Shown here: one piece after another, positions 51,683-60,693 of the stretch
Numbering within the stretch: the stretch's first letter is position 1
Layout: every line of letters begins with the position of its first letter
Origin: Bradyrhizobium murdochi
GTDB taxonomy: Bacteria > Pseudomonadota > Alphaproteobacteria > Rhizobiales > Xanthobacteraceae
Direction: 5' to 3'
Length of the DNA: 64,000 bases
NCBI RefSeq assembly: GCF_000472965.1
Contig: NZ_AXAU01000001.1
Location: 1,156,243-1,220,242 of the forward strand
Made by a program: the position numbers and the translations under genes
Notes under the pieces: model-generated
Seen by the model: only the letters and a program-made list of their open reading frames with translations
What the model was told of the DNA's origin: nothing
Database searches by the model: none

Positions 51683-52966
51683 TCAGCGCTGAACCACCGG
51701 CGGCGTCGTGGTCGATTGCGCAGCACCCTGGCGGGCCGGCGCGGTTGCAGGTGCCGGAGGACGGGCGGGCGGCTTTTTAGCCGGCGCTGCCGGCCGCGGC
51801 GTCGTCGCGGTTGGATTGGTATCGGCCGGTGCTCCGGCCGCCGTCGGCGGCGGCGCGTCCTCCGATGGTTCGACAGTGTCGTTCTGAATCTGCTTTTCCA
51901 GCGACCGCAGCTTGGCGACGTTCTTCTGGTGCTGGTCGTAGGTCTCGGTAAAGGCGTGCCCACCCGTTCCATCAGCCACGAAGAACAGGTCGCGCGTGCG
52001 TGCCGGGTTGGCGGCGGCTTCGAGCGAGGCGCGGCCCGGATTGGCGATCGGCCCGGGCGGCAAACCGTCGATCACATAGGTGTTGTAGGGCGACGGCTGC
52101 GTAATCTCGGAGCGCTTGATCGGCCGGCCCAGCGTTCCCTTGCCGCCGACCAGGCCATAGATGATCGTCGGATCCGACTGCAGCTTGATCCTTTGCCGCA
52201 GGCGATTGGTGAATACCGCCGCTACGCGGCTGCGCTCGTCGGCCCGGCCGGTTTCCTTCTCGATGATCGAGGCCAGCGTGATGAGCTGATCCAGCGACCT
52301 GACCGGAACGTCCGGGTTGCGGCGCTCCCAGATTTCCGTGAGCACCCGCTTCTGGGTCTGCTGCATGCGCTGGATCACCTGCTCGCGCGTGGTGCCGCGC
52401 GGAAACTTATAGGTTTCGGGCAGCAACGTGCCTTCGCGGGGTATTTCCCGCACCGAGCCGGCGAAGATGTCGTTGTCGAGGAGTCGCGTCACGATCTGTT
52501 CGGAGGTCAGTCCTTCCGGAATAGTGACGGCGTGTTGCACCACCTTGCCTTCGACGATGGTGGCGATGACCTCGCGGAGGCTAGCGCTCTTCTGGAAGGA
52601 ATATTCGCCGGGCTTGAGGTCGGAGCTCGCCTTCAGCGCAAACACGCCGCCGATGAATATCCAGGGATTGACGTTGATCACACCTTCGCGCAGCAGCGCG
52701 TCGGCGATGTCGCGCTTTCCGGCACGCGAGGGAATGTTGACGATCTTGTCTTCCTTCAGCGGGCCGGGCGTTTCCAGGATTTGCCTGCCGTAATAGTACA
52801 CCGCTCCCACCCCGATCATCAGAATGATCAGGATGGTGAAGATGGCATTGCCGACCACCACGAATGGATTGCGGGCACGCTGCGACCGCTTCGGCGGCGG
52901 CGGCACCTGCTCGGGCTCCAACGCAGCGCGCGGGCTTCGTGGTGAAATGGGCGGCCTCTCACTCAT
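51683..52966 (-). CDS. mltG: Endolytic murein transglycosylase MltG
   Basis: A 427-residue inner-membrane enzyme that cuts nascent glycan strands and sets their length. One transmembrane helix lies at about 33-58 (FVVVGNAIFTILIILMIGVG). The YceG domain has the catalytic Glu in LASIIEKETGRADER and the QSDPTIIYGL motif. The C-terminal tail from about 355 is Pro/Ala-rich and disordered. Located between fabF and yicC on the same strand, as in other Rhizobiales. Confidence 0.94.
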   Translation of the reverse strand: MSERPPISPRSPRAALEPEQVPPPPKRSQRARNPFVVVGNAIFTILIILMIGVGAVYYYGRQILETPGPLKEDKIVNIPSRAGKRDIADALLREGVINVNPWIFIGGVFALKASSDLKPGEYSFQKSASLREVIATIVEGKVVQHAVTIPEGLTSEQIVTRLLDNDIFAGSVREIPREGTLLPETYKFPRGTTREQVIQRMQQTQKRVLTEIWERRNPDVPVRSLDQLITLASIIEKETGRADERSRVAAVFTNRLRQRIKLQSDPTIIYGLVGGKGTLGRPIKRSEITQPSPYNTYVIDGLPPGPIANPGRASLEAAANPARTRDLFFVADGTGGHAFTETYDQHQKNVAKLRSLEKQIQNDTVEPSEDAPPPTAAGAPADTNPTATTPRPAAPAKKPPARPPAPATAPARQGAAQSTTTPPVVQR

Positions 52967-53091
52967 CGATGCAACCTGAATCCTGTCGGTTCAATCGCGA
53001 CTCGGCAATCCCTTGCCTAGCGATAGCATACGCCCGCATGTAGAAGTCATCGCCGAATGCGGCAAAACGGTGGAGTCGTTCCAAAGACTTG

Positions 53092-54357
53092 CTAGTCGGC
53101 CACGCGCCGAATGATCACGGAGGCGTTGGTCCCCCCGAAACCGAAGGAATTCGACAGCGCGACGTTAATCTCGCGCTTCCGCGCGGTCTGCGGCACCAGA
53201 TCGATCGCCGTTTGCACCGACGGATTTTCCAAATTGATGGTGGGTGGAGCAATGTTATCGCGAATCGCAAGGATACTGAAAATGGCCTCGATTGCACCGG
53301 CAGCGCCGAGCAGGTGCCCGGTCGACGATTTCGTCGACGACATCGACACCTTGGAGGCGGCGTTGCCGAGCAGCCGCTCCACCGCGCCGAGTTCGATCTC
53401 GTCGCCGATCTGCGTCGAAGTTCCGTGGGCGTTGATGTAGTCGATATCCGATACCGTGATGCCGGCGCGTTTGATCGCCGCGCTCATGCTGCGGAAGCCG
53501 CCATCGCCATCCGGCGACGGCGAGGTGATGTGATAGGCGTCGCCCGACAGGCCATAGCCGATCACTTCGCAATAGATTCGCGCACCGCGCTTTTTCGCGT
53601 GCTCATATTCCTCGAGCACCACGACGCCGGCGCCTTCGCCCATCACGAAGCCGTCGCGGTCCTTATCGTAGGGCCGCGAGGCCTTTTGCGGTGCGTCGTT
53701 GAAGCCGGTCGAGAGCGCGCGCGCCGCGCAGAATCCGGCCATCCCCAGCCGGCAGATCGGCGATTCCGTGCCGCCCGCGACCATCACGTCGGCATCGCCG
53801 AGCGCAATGAGGCGGGCACCATCGCCGATCGCATGCGCGCCGGTCGAACAGGCCGTGACCACCGAATGATTGGGGCCCTTGAGACCGTGCTCGATCGATA
53901 CATAACCGGAAGCGAGATTGATCAGCCGTCCCGGAATGAAGAACGGCGAAACCCTGCGCGGCCCGCGTTCCTTTAACAGCAGCGACGTCTCGGCGATGCC
54001 GGACAGGCCGCCGATCCCCGAACCGATCAGGGTGCCGCTGGAGCATTTGTCTTCTTCGGTCGCCGGATGCCAGTTGGCGTCGTCGAGCGCCTGACGTGCC
54101 GCAGCCATCGCAAAGATGATGAAGTCGTCGACCTTGCGCTGTTCCTTCGGCTCCATCCACTGGTCGGGATTGAAAGTACCATTTGAGCCGTCGCCACGCG
54201 GAATCACGCAGGCGATCTGGCAGGCGAGATCGGCGACTTCGAACGTGTCGATCTTCTTGGCGCCGCTCTGGCCGTTGAGGATACGCGCCCACGTTGTCTC
54301 AACGCCGCAGCCGAGCGGCGTAACCATGCCCAGCCCCGTGACGACAACTCGCCTCAT
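53092..54357 (-). CDS. fabF: 3-oxoacyl-ACP synthase II
   Basis: A 421-residue condensing enzyme elongating acyl-ACP with malonyl-ACP. The Cys-His-His triad is in VTACSTGAH (Cys about 165), NAHGTSTQIGD and STGHLLGAAGA. The N-terminal RRVVVTGLGMVTPLGCGVE is typical. It follows acpP by 96 bases on the same strand. Together with fabD, fabG and acpP it makes a compact fatty-acid synthesis cluster. Confidence 0.97.
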   Translation of the reverse strand: MRRVVVTGLGMVTPLGCGVETTWARILNGQSGAKKIDTFEVADLACQIACVIPRGDGSNGTFNPDQWMEPKEQRKVDDFIIFAMAAARQALDDANWHPATEEDKCSSGTLIGSGIGGLSGIAETSLLLKERGPRRVSPFFIPGRLINLASGYVSIEHGLKGPNHSVVTACSTGAHAIGDGARLIALGDADVMVAGGTESPICRLGMAGFCAARALSTGFNDAPQKASRPYDKDRDGFVMGEGAGVVVLEEYEHAKKRGARIYCEVIGYGLSGDAYHITSPSPDGDGGFRSMSAAIKRAGITVSDIDYINAHGTSTQIGDEIELGAVERLLGNAASKVSMSSTKSSTGHLLGAAGAIEAIFSILAIRDNIAPPTINLENPSVQTAIDLVPQTARKREINVALSNSFGFGGTNASVIIRRVAD

Positions 54358-54453
54358 GTCAAAACTCCAGCCCGAAACCGATGGCCCAAAACAAGAAACC
54401 GGGGGACCGTTTGATGACGGCCCGTCCGGCTCTGTCTCTACCCGCCCGGGACG

Positions 54454-54693
54454 TCAGCTCTTAGCGTTCTTCTCGAGAAACTTCGTCGCGTCGCCGACGG
54501 TCAAAATCGTCTCGGCGGCGTCATCGGGGATTTCACAGCCGAACTCTTCTTCAAATGCCATCACAAGCTCGACGGTGTCGAGGCTGTCGGCGCCGAGGTC
54601 GTCGATGAAACTTGCGTTGTCGACAACCTTATCGGGTTCAACACCGAGGTGTTCGACCACAATCTTCTTAACCCGCTCGCCAATCTCACTCAT
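54454..54693 (-). CDS. acpP: Acyl carrier protein
   Basis: A 79-residue acidic helical protein. The phosphopantetheine Ser is in [20 protein letters not shown] (about residue 37). It carries acyl chains during fatty-acid synthesis. A 303-base gap to fabG suggests its own promoter, as is usual for this highly expressed gene. Confidence 0.98.
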   Translation of the reverse strand: MSEIGERVKKIVVEHLGVEPDKVVDNASFIDDLGADSLDTVELVMAFEEEFGCEIPDDAAETILTVGDATKFLEKNAKS

Positions 54694-54996
54694 CTTTAAC
54701 CTCGTGCTTGTTCTATTGGACCCGACCCCAAGACGCTACAGAGACGCTACGAGCTATCGTGGTCGTTAAACTTCCTTCGCTATCGCGCATAGTCTTGATT
54801 CGGCCCGGTGGTAGCCGACAAAGCCCCGGCGAACGGCAGGCGTCGCCACGCCAATATACAGGGTTTCAAAATCCTGCAATGGCCTTGTTTGCCCATCCGT
54901 CGGGGGTTCGGTTACCATACTTCCCAAGCCTTGACTACAAGCCTCACCCGCCCCGGACAACGGCCTTTGGCCGCATAGATCGGGGCAATAACTCGC
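54694..54996. promoter_or_regulatory. Gap between fabG and acpP, probable acpP promoter region
   Basis: No gene seen in these 303 bases. The region is followed by the highly expressed acpP on the minus strand and must hold its promoter. I could not pick a -35/-10 pair with confidence. A short GCGGCC-AAA-GGCCG hairpin near 54960-54975 may end fabG transcription. Confidence 0.35.
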
Positions 54997-55734
54997 TCAA
55001 ATCATGGCCATCCCGCCGTTGACGTGAATCGTCTGGCCGGTGACGTAGGCCGCCTCGTTGGAGGCGAGATAGACGGCTGCCGCCGCGATGTCCTCCGGCG
55101 TCCCCAGCCGCGCCGCAGGAACCTTCGCCAGGATGGTCTCGCGCTGCTTGTCGTTGAGCGCGTCGGTCATCGGCGTCTTGATAAATCCCGGTGCGATGCA
55201 ATTGGCGGTCACGTTGCGCTTGGCGTACTCCGCACCCAGCGTCTTGATCAGGCCGATGATTCCAGCCTTTGACGCGGTGTAGTTGGCCTGGCCGGGGTTG
55301 CCGGTCACGCCGACGATCGAGGTGATCGCAATGATCCGGCCGAAGCGCTTGCGCATCATCAGTTTGGTTGCGGCGCGGGCAAGACGGAAGGTCGCAGTCA
55401 GGTTGACGTTGATGACGTCGTCCCAATCCTCGTCACGCAACTGGACGAAAAGATTGTCGCGCGTGATGCCCGCATTGGCGATCAGGATATCGACCTGCCC
55501 CATCGCGGCTTCGGCCGCGGGCACCAACGCCTCGACCTCCGCGCTGTCGGAAAGGTTGCACGGCAGCACGTGGACGCGTTCGCCAAGCTTGCCGGCAAAC
55601 GAATCCAGCACCTCGCGACGCGTGCCGGAGATCGCCACCGTCGCGCCCTGACTATGCAACGCCTGCGCGATCGCACCGCCGATGCCGCCGGTCGCGCCGG
55701 TTACCAGCGCTGTCCTGCCAGTCAAATCGAACAT
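54997..55734 (-). CDS. fabG: 3-oxoacyl-ACP reductase
   Basis: A 245-residue NADPH-dependent SDR. The cofactor turn is VTGATGGIGGAIA; the catalytic set is in TSIVGVTGNPGQANYTASKA (Ser, Tyr, Lys), with the NAGITRDN motif typical of FabG. ATG at 55734 is right; the residues before it in frame do not match. It follows fabD by 22 bases. Confidence 0.97.
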   Translation of the reverse strand: MFDLTGRTALVTGATGGIGGAIAQALHSQGATVAISGTRREVLDSFAGKLGERVHVLPCNLSDSAEVEALVPAAEAAMGQVDILIANAGITRDNLFVQLRDEDWDDVINVNLTATFRLARAATKLMMRKRFGRIIAITSIVGVTGNPGQANYTASKAGIIGLIKTLGAEYAKRNVTANCIAPGFIKTPMTDALNDKQRETILAKVPAARLGTPEDIAAAAVYLASNEAAYVTGQTIHVNGGMAMI

Positions 55735-55756
55735 CAATGTCTCCTTCCGGGAGCTT

Positions 55757-56710
55757 TTAGGCCGAAGCCGCCAATGCGTCCTTAGCGGCGGCAATATCGT
55801 TGGGTCCCCCGATCGCCACGCCGACCGCGCCGTCGGCGATCCGCTTGACCAGCCCGCTCAGCACCTTGCCGGAACCGATTTCGAAGAACCGCGTGACGCC
55901 ATGCGCTGCCATATAGGCCACCGACTCGCGCCAGCGCACGGTGCCAGTGACCTGCTCGATCAGGCGGCGGCGAATCTCGTCGGGATCGGTGATCGGCGCG
56001 GCCAGCACGTTCGCCACCAGCGGCGAGGCCGGCGTCTTGATGGTTACACCTGCAAGCGCCGCCGCCATTGCGTCGGCGGCAGGCTGCATCAGCTTGCAAT
56101 GGAATGGCGCAGAGACCGGCAGCAGCATTGCACGCTTGGCGCCTTTGGCTTTGGCGATTTCCACGGCGCGGTCGACGGCCGCCTTGTCGCCGGACACCAC
56201 CACCTGCCCGCCGCCATTGTCGTTGGCGGCCTGGCAGACCTGCCCCTGGGCGGCTTCGTTGGCGACAGCCATCGCCGCCTCATAGTCGAGCCCAAGCAGT
56301 GCCGCCATCGCGCCGGCGCCGACCGGCACGGCCTTTTGCATTGCAAGACCGCGGGTGCGCAGCAGGCGGGCGGTATCGCTGATGCTGAGGCTGCCGGCAG
56401 CGGCCAGCGCGGAATATTCGCCAAGTGAATGGCCAGCGACAAAGGCCGCATCCCGCCCGACGGAAAAGCCCGCCTCGGTCTCCAGCACGCGTAGCGTGGC
56501 AATCGACACCGCCATCAGGGCCGGCTGCGCATTCTCAGTGAGCTGGAGGGTTTCGGCCGGGCCCTCCCAGATGATCGCGGTCAGCTTTTCGCCGAGCGCC
56601 GAATCAACTTCATCGAACACCGCCCGCGCCGCCGGGAAGGCCTCCGCCAGAGCCTTGCCCATGCCGACCGTCTGGGAACCCTGCCCCGGAAATGTAAATG
56701 CAGCCGTCAT
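55757..56710 (-). CDS. fabD: Malonyl-CoA:ACP transacylase
   Basis: A 317-residue transacylase that loads malonyl onto ACP. FTFPGQGSQTVGMGKALAEA opens the domain, the active-site Ser is in GHSLGEYSALAAAG, and the C-terminal VTRFFEIGSGKVLSGLVKRI matches. ATG at 56710 is the family start. First gene of the fabD-fabG-acpP-fabF run. Confidence 0.97.
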   Translation of the reverse strand: MTAAFTFPGQGSQTVGMGKALAEAFPAARAVFDEVDSALGEKLTAIIWEGPAETLQLTENAQPALMAVSIATLRVLETEAGFSVGRDAAFVAGHSLGEYSALAAAGSLSISDTARLLRTRGLAMQKAVPVGAGAMAALLGLDYEAAMAVANEAAQGQVCQAANDNGGGQVVVSGDKAAVDRAVEIAKAKGAKRAMLLPVSAPFHCKLMQPAADAMAAALAGVTIKTPASPLVANVLAAPITDPDEIRRRLIEQVTGTVRWRESVAYMAAHGVTRFFEIGSGKVLSGLVKRIADGAVGVAIGGPNDIAAAKDALAASA

Positions 56711-56821
56711 CCGGTGCTCCCTCGTAAGATTGGGGCCGTAAGACACTGACGCGGGCCGGGATGTCAAGCCGCGGTGCGGTATCGCCGGGCCGTTGCCGGG
56801 GTCATCAATGGACCGGAGGGG

Positions 56822-57448
56822 TCATCGTTCCTGCAGCGCCAGGCGAATACCCAGAGCGCAGTAGAGACCGCCGATTGCCTTCCCCTGCCATTTCAGAACC
56901 GCAGGATTGCGGCGGAGGAAGGTCCCGAGACCTCCGGCGCCGACTGCAAAAACCGTCGTACTGACGAACCCCAATAAAACAAAGATGATCCCCAGAATCG
57001 TGAGCTGAAGCATGACCGAACCATTTTCGGGCCGTACGAACTGGGGGAGAAACGCGAGGAAGAAAAGCGCCGTCTTCGGGTTCAGCACCTCGGCCAAAAT
57101 CGCTTGCCGAAATGCCTTTCCTGCTGAAATCGGCAGTGCGCCGGCCGCAAATTTGCTGGCGTCCTTTCGAGGACGGCACGGATGCCGAGGTAAACCAGAT
57201 TAGGCCGCGCCGAGGTACTTGATGATGCTGAACAGCATGGCCGAGGCGGCAATGATCGCCGAGATGCCGACGATCGCCATAAAGGTGTGAATCATGTCGC
57301 CGGCCGCGATTCCTGCGCCCGTGGCGATGCCTACCGGGGTGCCTGAAGTCGTTGCCCGCGCAACCGCGAGAAGCGTCGCGGGGCCTGGAATGAACACAAA
57401 GCCAAGCACGACCGCGACATACGTAATCAATGTGGCCGGATCGATCAT
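56822..57448 (-). pseudogene. LysE-family exporter gene, broken by a stop and compensating frameshifts
   Basis: N-terminal part MIDPATLITYVAVVLGFVFI to KYLGAA (57448-57203) and C-terminal part from FRQAILAEVLNPKTALFFLA to RLALQER (about 57120-56822) are in the same frame, 209 codons in all, the usual LysE/RhtB length. Between them is a TAA at 57200-57202; the expected segment YLVYLGIRAVLE reads in the next frame. So one base gained near 57200 and one lost near 57165 cancel. It would encode a six-helix amino-acid exporter if intact. Confidence 0.82.
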
Positions 57449-57501
57449 TCGTTGGCTCCGCTTGGTCGCCGACGGAAGCTACACCACCGTCGATCACCGC
57501 A

Positions 57502-58527
57502 CTAGAAGCCGCCCGCCGCCTGGTCGCCACCGACGTCAGCGCCAGCCCGCGCGCGGCGTGCGCTGCTTACCAGCTTGCCGGGCCGGTCCTCGTGGTCGGA
57601 CTTGGCGGTCGCAAGCCGCAGCACAGCGGCGTAGCTCGGCTGTACTTCCATCCGGTCCGCATATCGGCTGTTAGAAAGGATGCGGTGCACGCGCGGCAGG
57701 TTGTAGCAGGGCACGTAGAACAACAGATGATGCTCGAGATGGTAGTTGACGTAATACGGTGCGATGAACAACCGCTCGAGAAAGCCCGCGCGCGTGGTGC
57801 GGGTGTTGCGCAAGGGATCGCTCGAATCGGGCACGACGGCGTGTTCGGCGATGTTGCGAATGCGGGTGATGACCATCTGCCAGGTAAGCAGCGGCAACAG
57901 CCACAATAGCGGATAGGCCCACCATATGCCGGCGCCGGCGAGGCCAGCAAACAGCACCGCGTTGGCCGCAAATTGCGGGCCGAGTTTTTCCCAGAAATGC
58001 GCCGCGCGCCGTGCAAGCGGCCATTCCTTTGGGCCAAGCGCATTCAACAATTGCGCCTTGCGCTGCTGATAGCCGGTCTGCCCAGTGATATCGCGGAAGA
58101 ATTTGCGGCGGTAGCTCATCTTGGTGATCGGGAACGGCGCCGACAAAATCAGATCGGGATCGTCGTCCTGCTGGGTGCGTGCATGATGCTGCAGATGGTA
58201 GCGCCGATAGGCGCGGGTCTCGGCGAAGATCGGATAGGCGCAGAACCACTGGCTGAGCGTCAGGTTGATTTTCTCGTCTGCCGACAGGCATCCATGCGCC
58301 CCGTCATGCATCAGAATCGCTAGCCCGAGCTGGCGCGAGCCGATGATGCCGACCGCGAGCAAAAAGGTCAGCGGATTGGGCCACCACGCCACCAGCGCAA
58401 TCGAACCCAATATCAGCGCCCATGCATGTGCGATCAGGGCTGCACCCTTCCATGTCACGCGCTGGCGCACGGCGACCAATTGATCTTCGGTGAGAAAGTC
58501 GCGGGCGCGCATGCGAAGTGCGGTCAT
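57502..58527 (-). CDS. Membrane fatty acid desaturase
   Basis: A 341-residue di-iron desaturase. Histidine boxes are HDGAHG (about 75), YHLQHHARTQ (about 113) and YHLEHHLLFY (about 265), with paired hydrophobic helices between. It has the GPREW/LARR region common to Rhizobiales relatives. The ATG at 58527 overlaps the TetR stop codon (ATGA), so its expression is tied to the regulator. The acyl substrate is unknown. Confidence 0.9.
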   Translation of the reverse strand: MTALRMRARDFLTEDQLVAVRQRVTWKGAALIAHAWALILGSIALVAWWPNPLTFLLAVGIIGSRQLGLAILMHDGAHGCLSADEKINLTLSQWFCAYPIFAETRAYRRYHLQHHARTQQDDDPDLILSAPFPITKMSYRRKFFRDITGQTGYQQRKAQLLNALGPKEWPLARRAAHFWEKLGPQFAANAVLFAGLAGAGIWWAYPLLWLLPLLTWQMVITRIRNIAEHAVVPDSSDPLRNTRTTRAGFLERLFIAPYYVNYHLEHHLLFYVPCYNLPRVHRILSNSRYADRMEVQPSYAAVLRLATAKSDHEDRPGKLVSSARRARAGADVGGDQAAGGF

Positions 58528-59231
58528 GCTGATGTCTCCCTGTCGGGTTCATCGTTGTCGCCAACCAGGCGCAGCCTGACGCTGTCGGCCGCGGATGTTG
58601 TCGTGGCCTGATCGCCCAGCACGCGCAGCATCTCGCTGCACAACTCCTCGGCCGAACGGCCCATGGCGTAGCCCTCCACCATCACGCCGATGGCGATCGC
58701 CCAGAATCGCCGTGAGCTGGCATCGGGATCGCGCAGGCTCTTCCAGCCGTGCCGCTCGATCTGGCCGGCATAGGCGCGCATCCCCTCGCCGTGCAGCCGC
58801 TCGATGGTGCGTTCCACCAGCGGCGCGAGATCCTGGCGGCGGCGGGTGAGCGTCAGGGCTTCGGTAAAGAAGGCGACCGAATCCGTTGCCGTGACCGTCT
58901 CGACCAGCGCGCGCGTGTAGTCGCGCGGCGCGTGGGCCTGCAGCGCCGCCTCCTCCGCCGCACGCGCCACGTACAGCATGTCGCGGCAGGCAGCTTCGAC
59001 GAACAGAGCTTCCTTGGTGCGGAAGTAGTAAGTGATCTGGCTCGGAAAGGCGTCGGCCGCCGCCGCGATGTCCGAGATCGACGTTCCGGCGAGGCCCCGC
59101 TCCTTGAACAGCCGGCTGGCGCCGTCGAGCAGCCGCGAGCGCATCTGGCGCCCGGCCGTGCGCGTGGCGCGGGCGGCGTGCTTGGGATCGCTGGGCGCTT
59201 TTGGCGCTGTCCGGACGGACCTTGGGGCCAT
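58524..59231 (-). CDS. TetR-family transcriptional regulator
   Basis: A 235-residue TetR regulator. The HTH is in RLFKERGLAGTSISDIAAAA (residues about 40-75) and YYFRTKEALFVEAACRDML. The C-terminal domain binds an unknown ligand, plausibly a fatty acyl compound because the next gene is a desaturase. A basic 25-residue tail precedes the HTH. A dyad sits about 22 bases upstream of its start, the likely site of autoregulation. Confidence 0.9.
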   Translation of the reverse strand: MAPRSVRTAPKAPSDPKHAARATRTAGRQMRSRLLDGASRLFKERGLAGTSISDIAAAADAFPSQITYYFRTKEALFVEAACRDMLYVARAAEEAALQAHAPRDYTRALVETVTATDSVAFFTEALTLTRRRQDLAPLVERTIERLHGEGMRAYAGQIERHGWKSLRDPDASSRRFWAIAIGVMVEGYAMGRSAEELCSEMLRVLGDQATTTSAADSVRLRLVGDNDEPDRETSA

Positions 59232-59252
59232 CGTTCACCTCTGACCCGTTAC

Positions 59253-59267
59253 TTGTATGATATACAA
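59253..59267. promoter_or_regulatory. Perfect dyad upstream of the TetR-desaturase operon
   Basis: TTGTAT-GAT-ATACAA, a perfect 6-3-6 inverted repeat, lies 22 bases upstream of the tetR-type start on the minus strand. The size and position suit TetR binding over the promoter. Confidence 0.7.
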
Positions 59268-59570
59268 ACAAATACGTCAACCATCCGTTGGGCCTAACCG
59301 CCTCCCGTGCTGACGCCAAAAGCCTTTCAGGCCTGCTCAAGAAGCCTTGCCAGCACGCTGAAAATCCTTATAAACCGCGCATCCGTGGATCCCGGCCGGG
59401 AGCTGAACGGACGGTCTCAGCAATCTCACCTTTGCAGGCGTTATTGATGTGGCAGGGCCAGTCGGCCCGTCGTCCCGTGCTTCCGCCTTCTGAGCTTATC
59501 CCCGAGTCCTTTCCGAAGGCCTCGAAGGGCTTGCCGCCGGGGACCGCGCCAACACTAGGAAAGGACATCC

Positions 59571-60041
59571 ATGCCTCTTTACGAGCATGTTTTTCTCGCG
59601 CGCCAGGATGCGAGCACCCAGCAGGTCGAAGAGCTGACCACCCAGATGACGGGCATCGTCGAAGGGCTCGGCGGCAAGGTCACCAAGACCGAGAACTGGG
59701 GCGTACGCTCCCTCACCTATCGCATGAACAAGAATCGCAAAGCACATTTCGTGCTGATGAACATCGATGCGCCGTCTGCTGCGGTCACCGAGATCGAGCG
59801 GCAGGAGCGGATCTCTGAAGACGTGATCCGCTATCTCACCGTCCGCGTCGAAGAGCACGAGGAAGGTCCCTCGGCAATGATGCGCAAGGCCGATCGTGAC
59901 CGCGAGCGCGACGATCGCGGCGGCGGTTTCCGCGGCGACCGCGAAGGCGGCTTCCGTGGCGATCGTGAAGGCGGTGGCTTCCGCGGCGACCGTGGCCCGC
60001 GCCGTCCGCGTGAAGACGAAGCTGCAGCGGTAGAGGAGTAA
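59571..60041 (+). CDS. rpsF: 30S ribosomal protein bS6
   Basis: A 156-residue bS6: [20 protein letters not shown], the RNA-contact strand [20 protein letters not shown] and [20 protein letters not shown]. The last 45 residues are a charged Arg/Gly/Asp tail with GGFRGDREG units, typical of Rhizobiales. AGGAAAGGACATCC precedes the ATG. It starts the cluster rpsF-rpsR. Confidence 0.98.
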   Translation: MPLYEHVFLARQDASTQQVEELTTQMTGIVEGLGGKVTKTENWGVRSLTYRMNKNRKAHFVLMNIDAPSAAVTEIERQERISEDVIRYLTVRVEEHEEGPSAMMRKADRDRERDDRGGGFRGDREGGFRGDREGGGFRGDRGPRRPREDEAAAVEE

Positions 60042-60046
60042 GAATT

Positions 60047-60286
60047 ATGGCTGAAGCTGGTGCACGCCGTCCGTTTTTCCGTCGCCGCAAGACCTGCCCG
60101 TTCACGGGTCCGAATGCGCCGAAGATCGACTACAAGGATTCCAAGCTGTTGATGCGTTACGTCTCCGAGCGCGGCAAGATCGTGCCGAGCCGCATCACCG
60201 CCGTCTCCGCCAAGAAGCAGCGTGAACTCGCGCGCGCCATCAAGCGCTCGCGTTTCCTCGGTCTCTTGCCCTACGTCATTCGCTAA
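60047..60286 (+). CDS. rpsR: 30S ribosomal protein bS18
   Basis: A 79-residue bS18 with [20 protein letters not shown] and [20 protein letters not shown]. It binds 16S rRNA together with bS6. Six bases separate it from the rpsF stop. The usual next genes (DUF2232, rplI, dnaB) do not follow at once: a terminator and a TRAP transporter come first. Confidence 0.98.
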   Translation: MAEAGARRPFFRRRKTCPFTGPNAPKIDYKDSKLLMRYVSERGKIVPSRITAVSAKKQRELARAIKRSRFLGLLPYVIR

Positions 60287-60293
60287 TACCTTC

Positions 60294-60327
60294 GACCGGC
60301 GGCGTCCACGCCGCCGGTCTTATTCTT
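60294..60327 (+). terminator. Rho-independent terminator after rpsR
   Basis: Stem GACCGGCGGCG (60294-60304) and CGCCGCCGGTC (60309-60319), 11 perfect pairs with a TCCA loop, followed by TTATTCTT. It should stop transcription from rpsF-rpsR before the TRAP genes. Confidence 0.88.
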
Positions 60328-60693
60328 CAGGCTCCGGTCGCCGATGGTTGGTCGAAACAACCTCTCGCCGCCCGTCGAACCCGCAAATTTTTCTCCCATT
60401 GCAATGCGTCCGATGCCGCCCGTCCGCATCGTGTACAGCTTTCCGGATACGTCTTTAGTTCTAGTACGTAACTGGTGCGCCCTCCCCCTGATAAATCCTC
60501 GCCCGCGGCTTCCTGCACATGAAGGGAGCACACCTCGTTGACAATCGCTGCGGCGGGCACGTACGCTGTCTGACAGCAGCACGGATGCCAAATTCCCGGA
60601 TGCTACGGGCGTCGAAGTTGCCGCCGATCACGTGCGGACACGAGCCCCAATAAGCGGCGCCAAAGAGCGCAACCGCCAAAGGGAGTGCAAACG
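60328..60693. promoter_or_regulatory. Gap before the TRAP cluster; weak promoter candidate
   Basis: No gene is supported. TTGACA at 60538-60543 followed 18 bases later by TACGCT could be the promoter of the TRAP genes. The minus-strand open frames at 60283-60679 have no family resemblance. Confidence 0.35.

Noticed and set aside
51716..52945. 409-codon plus-strand open frame
   Set aside because: Antisense to mltG; no domain pattern.
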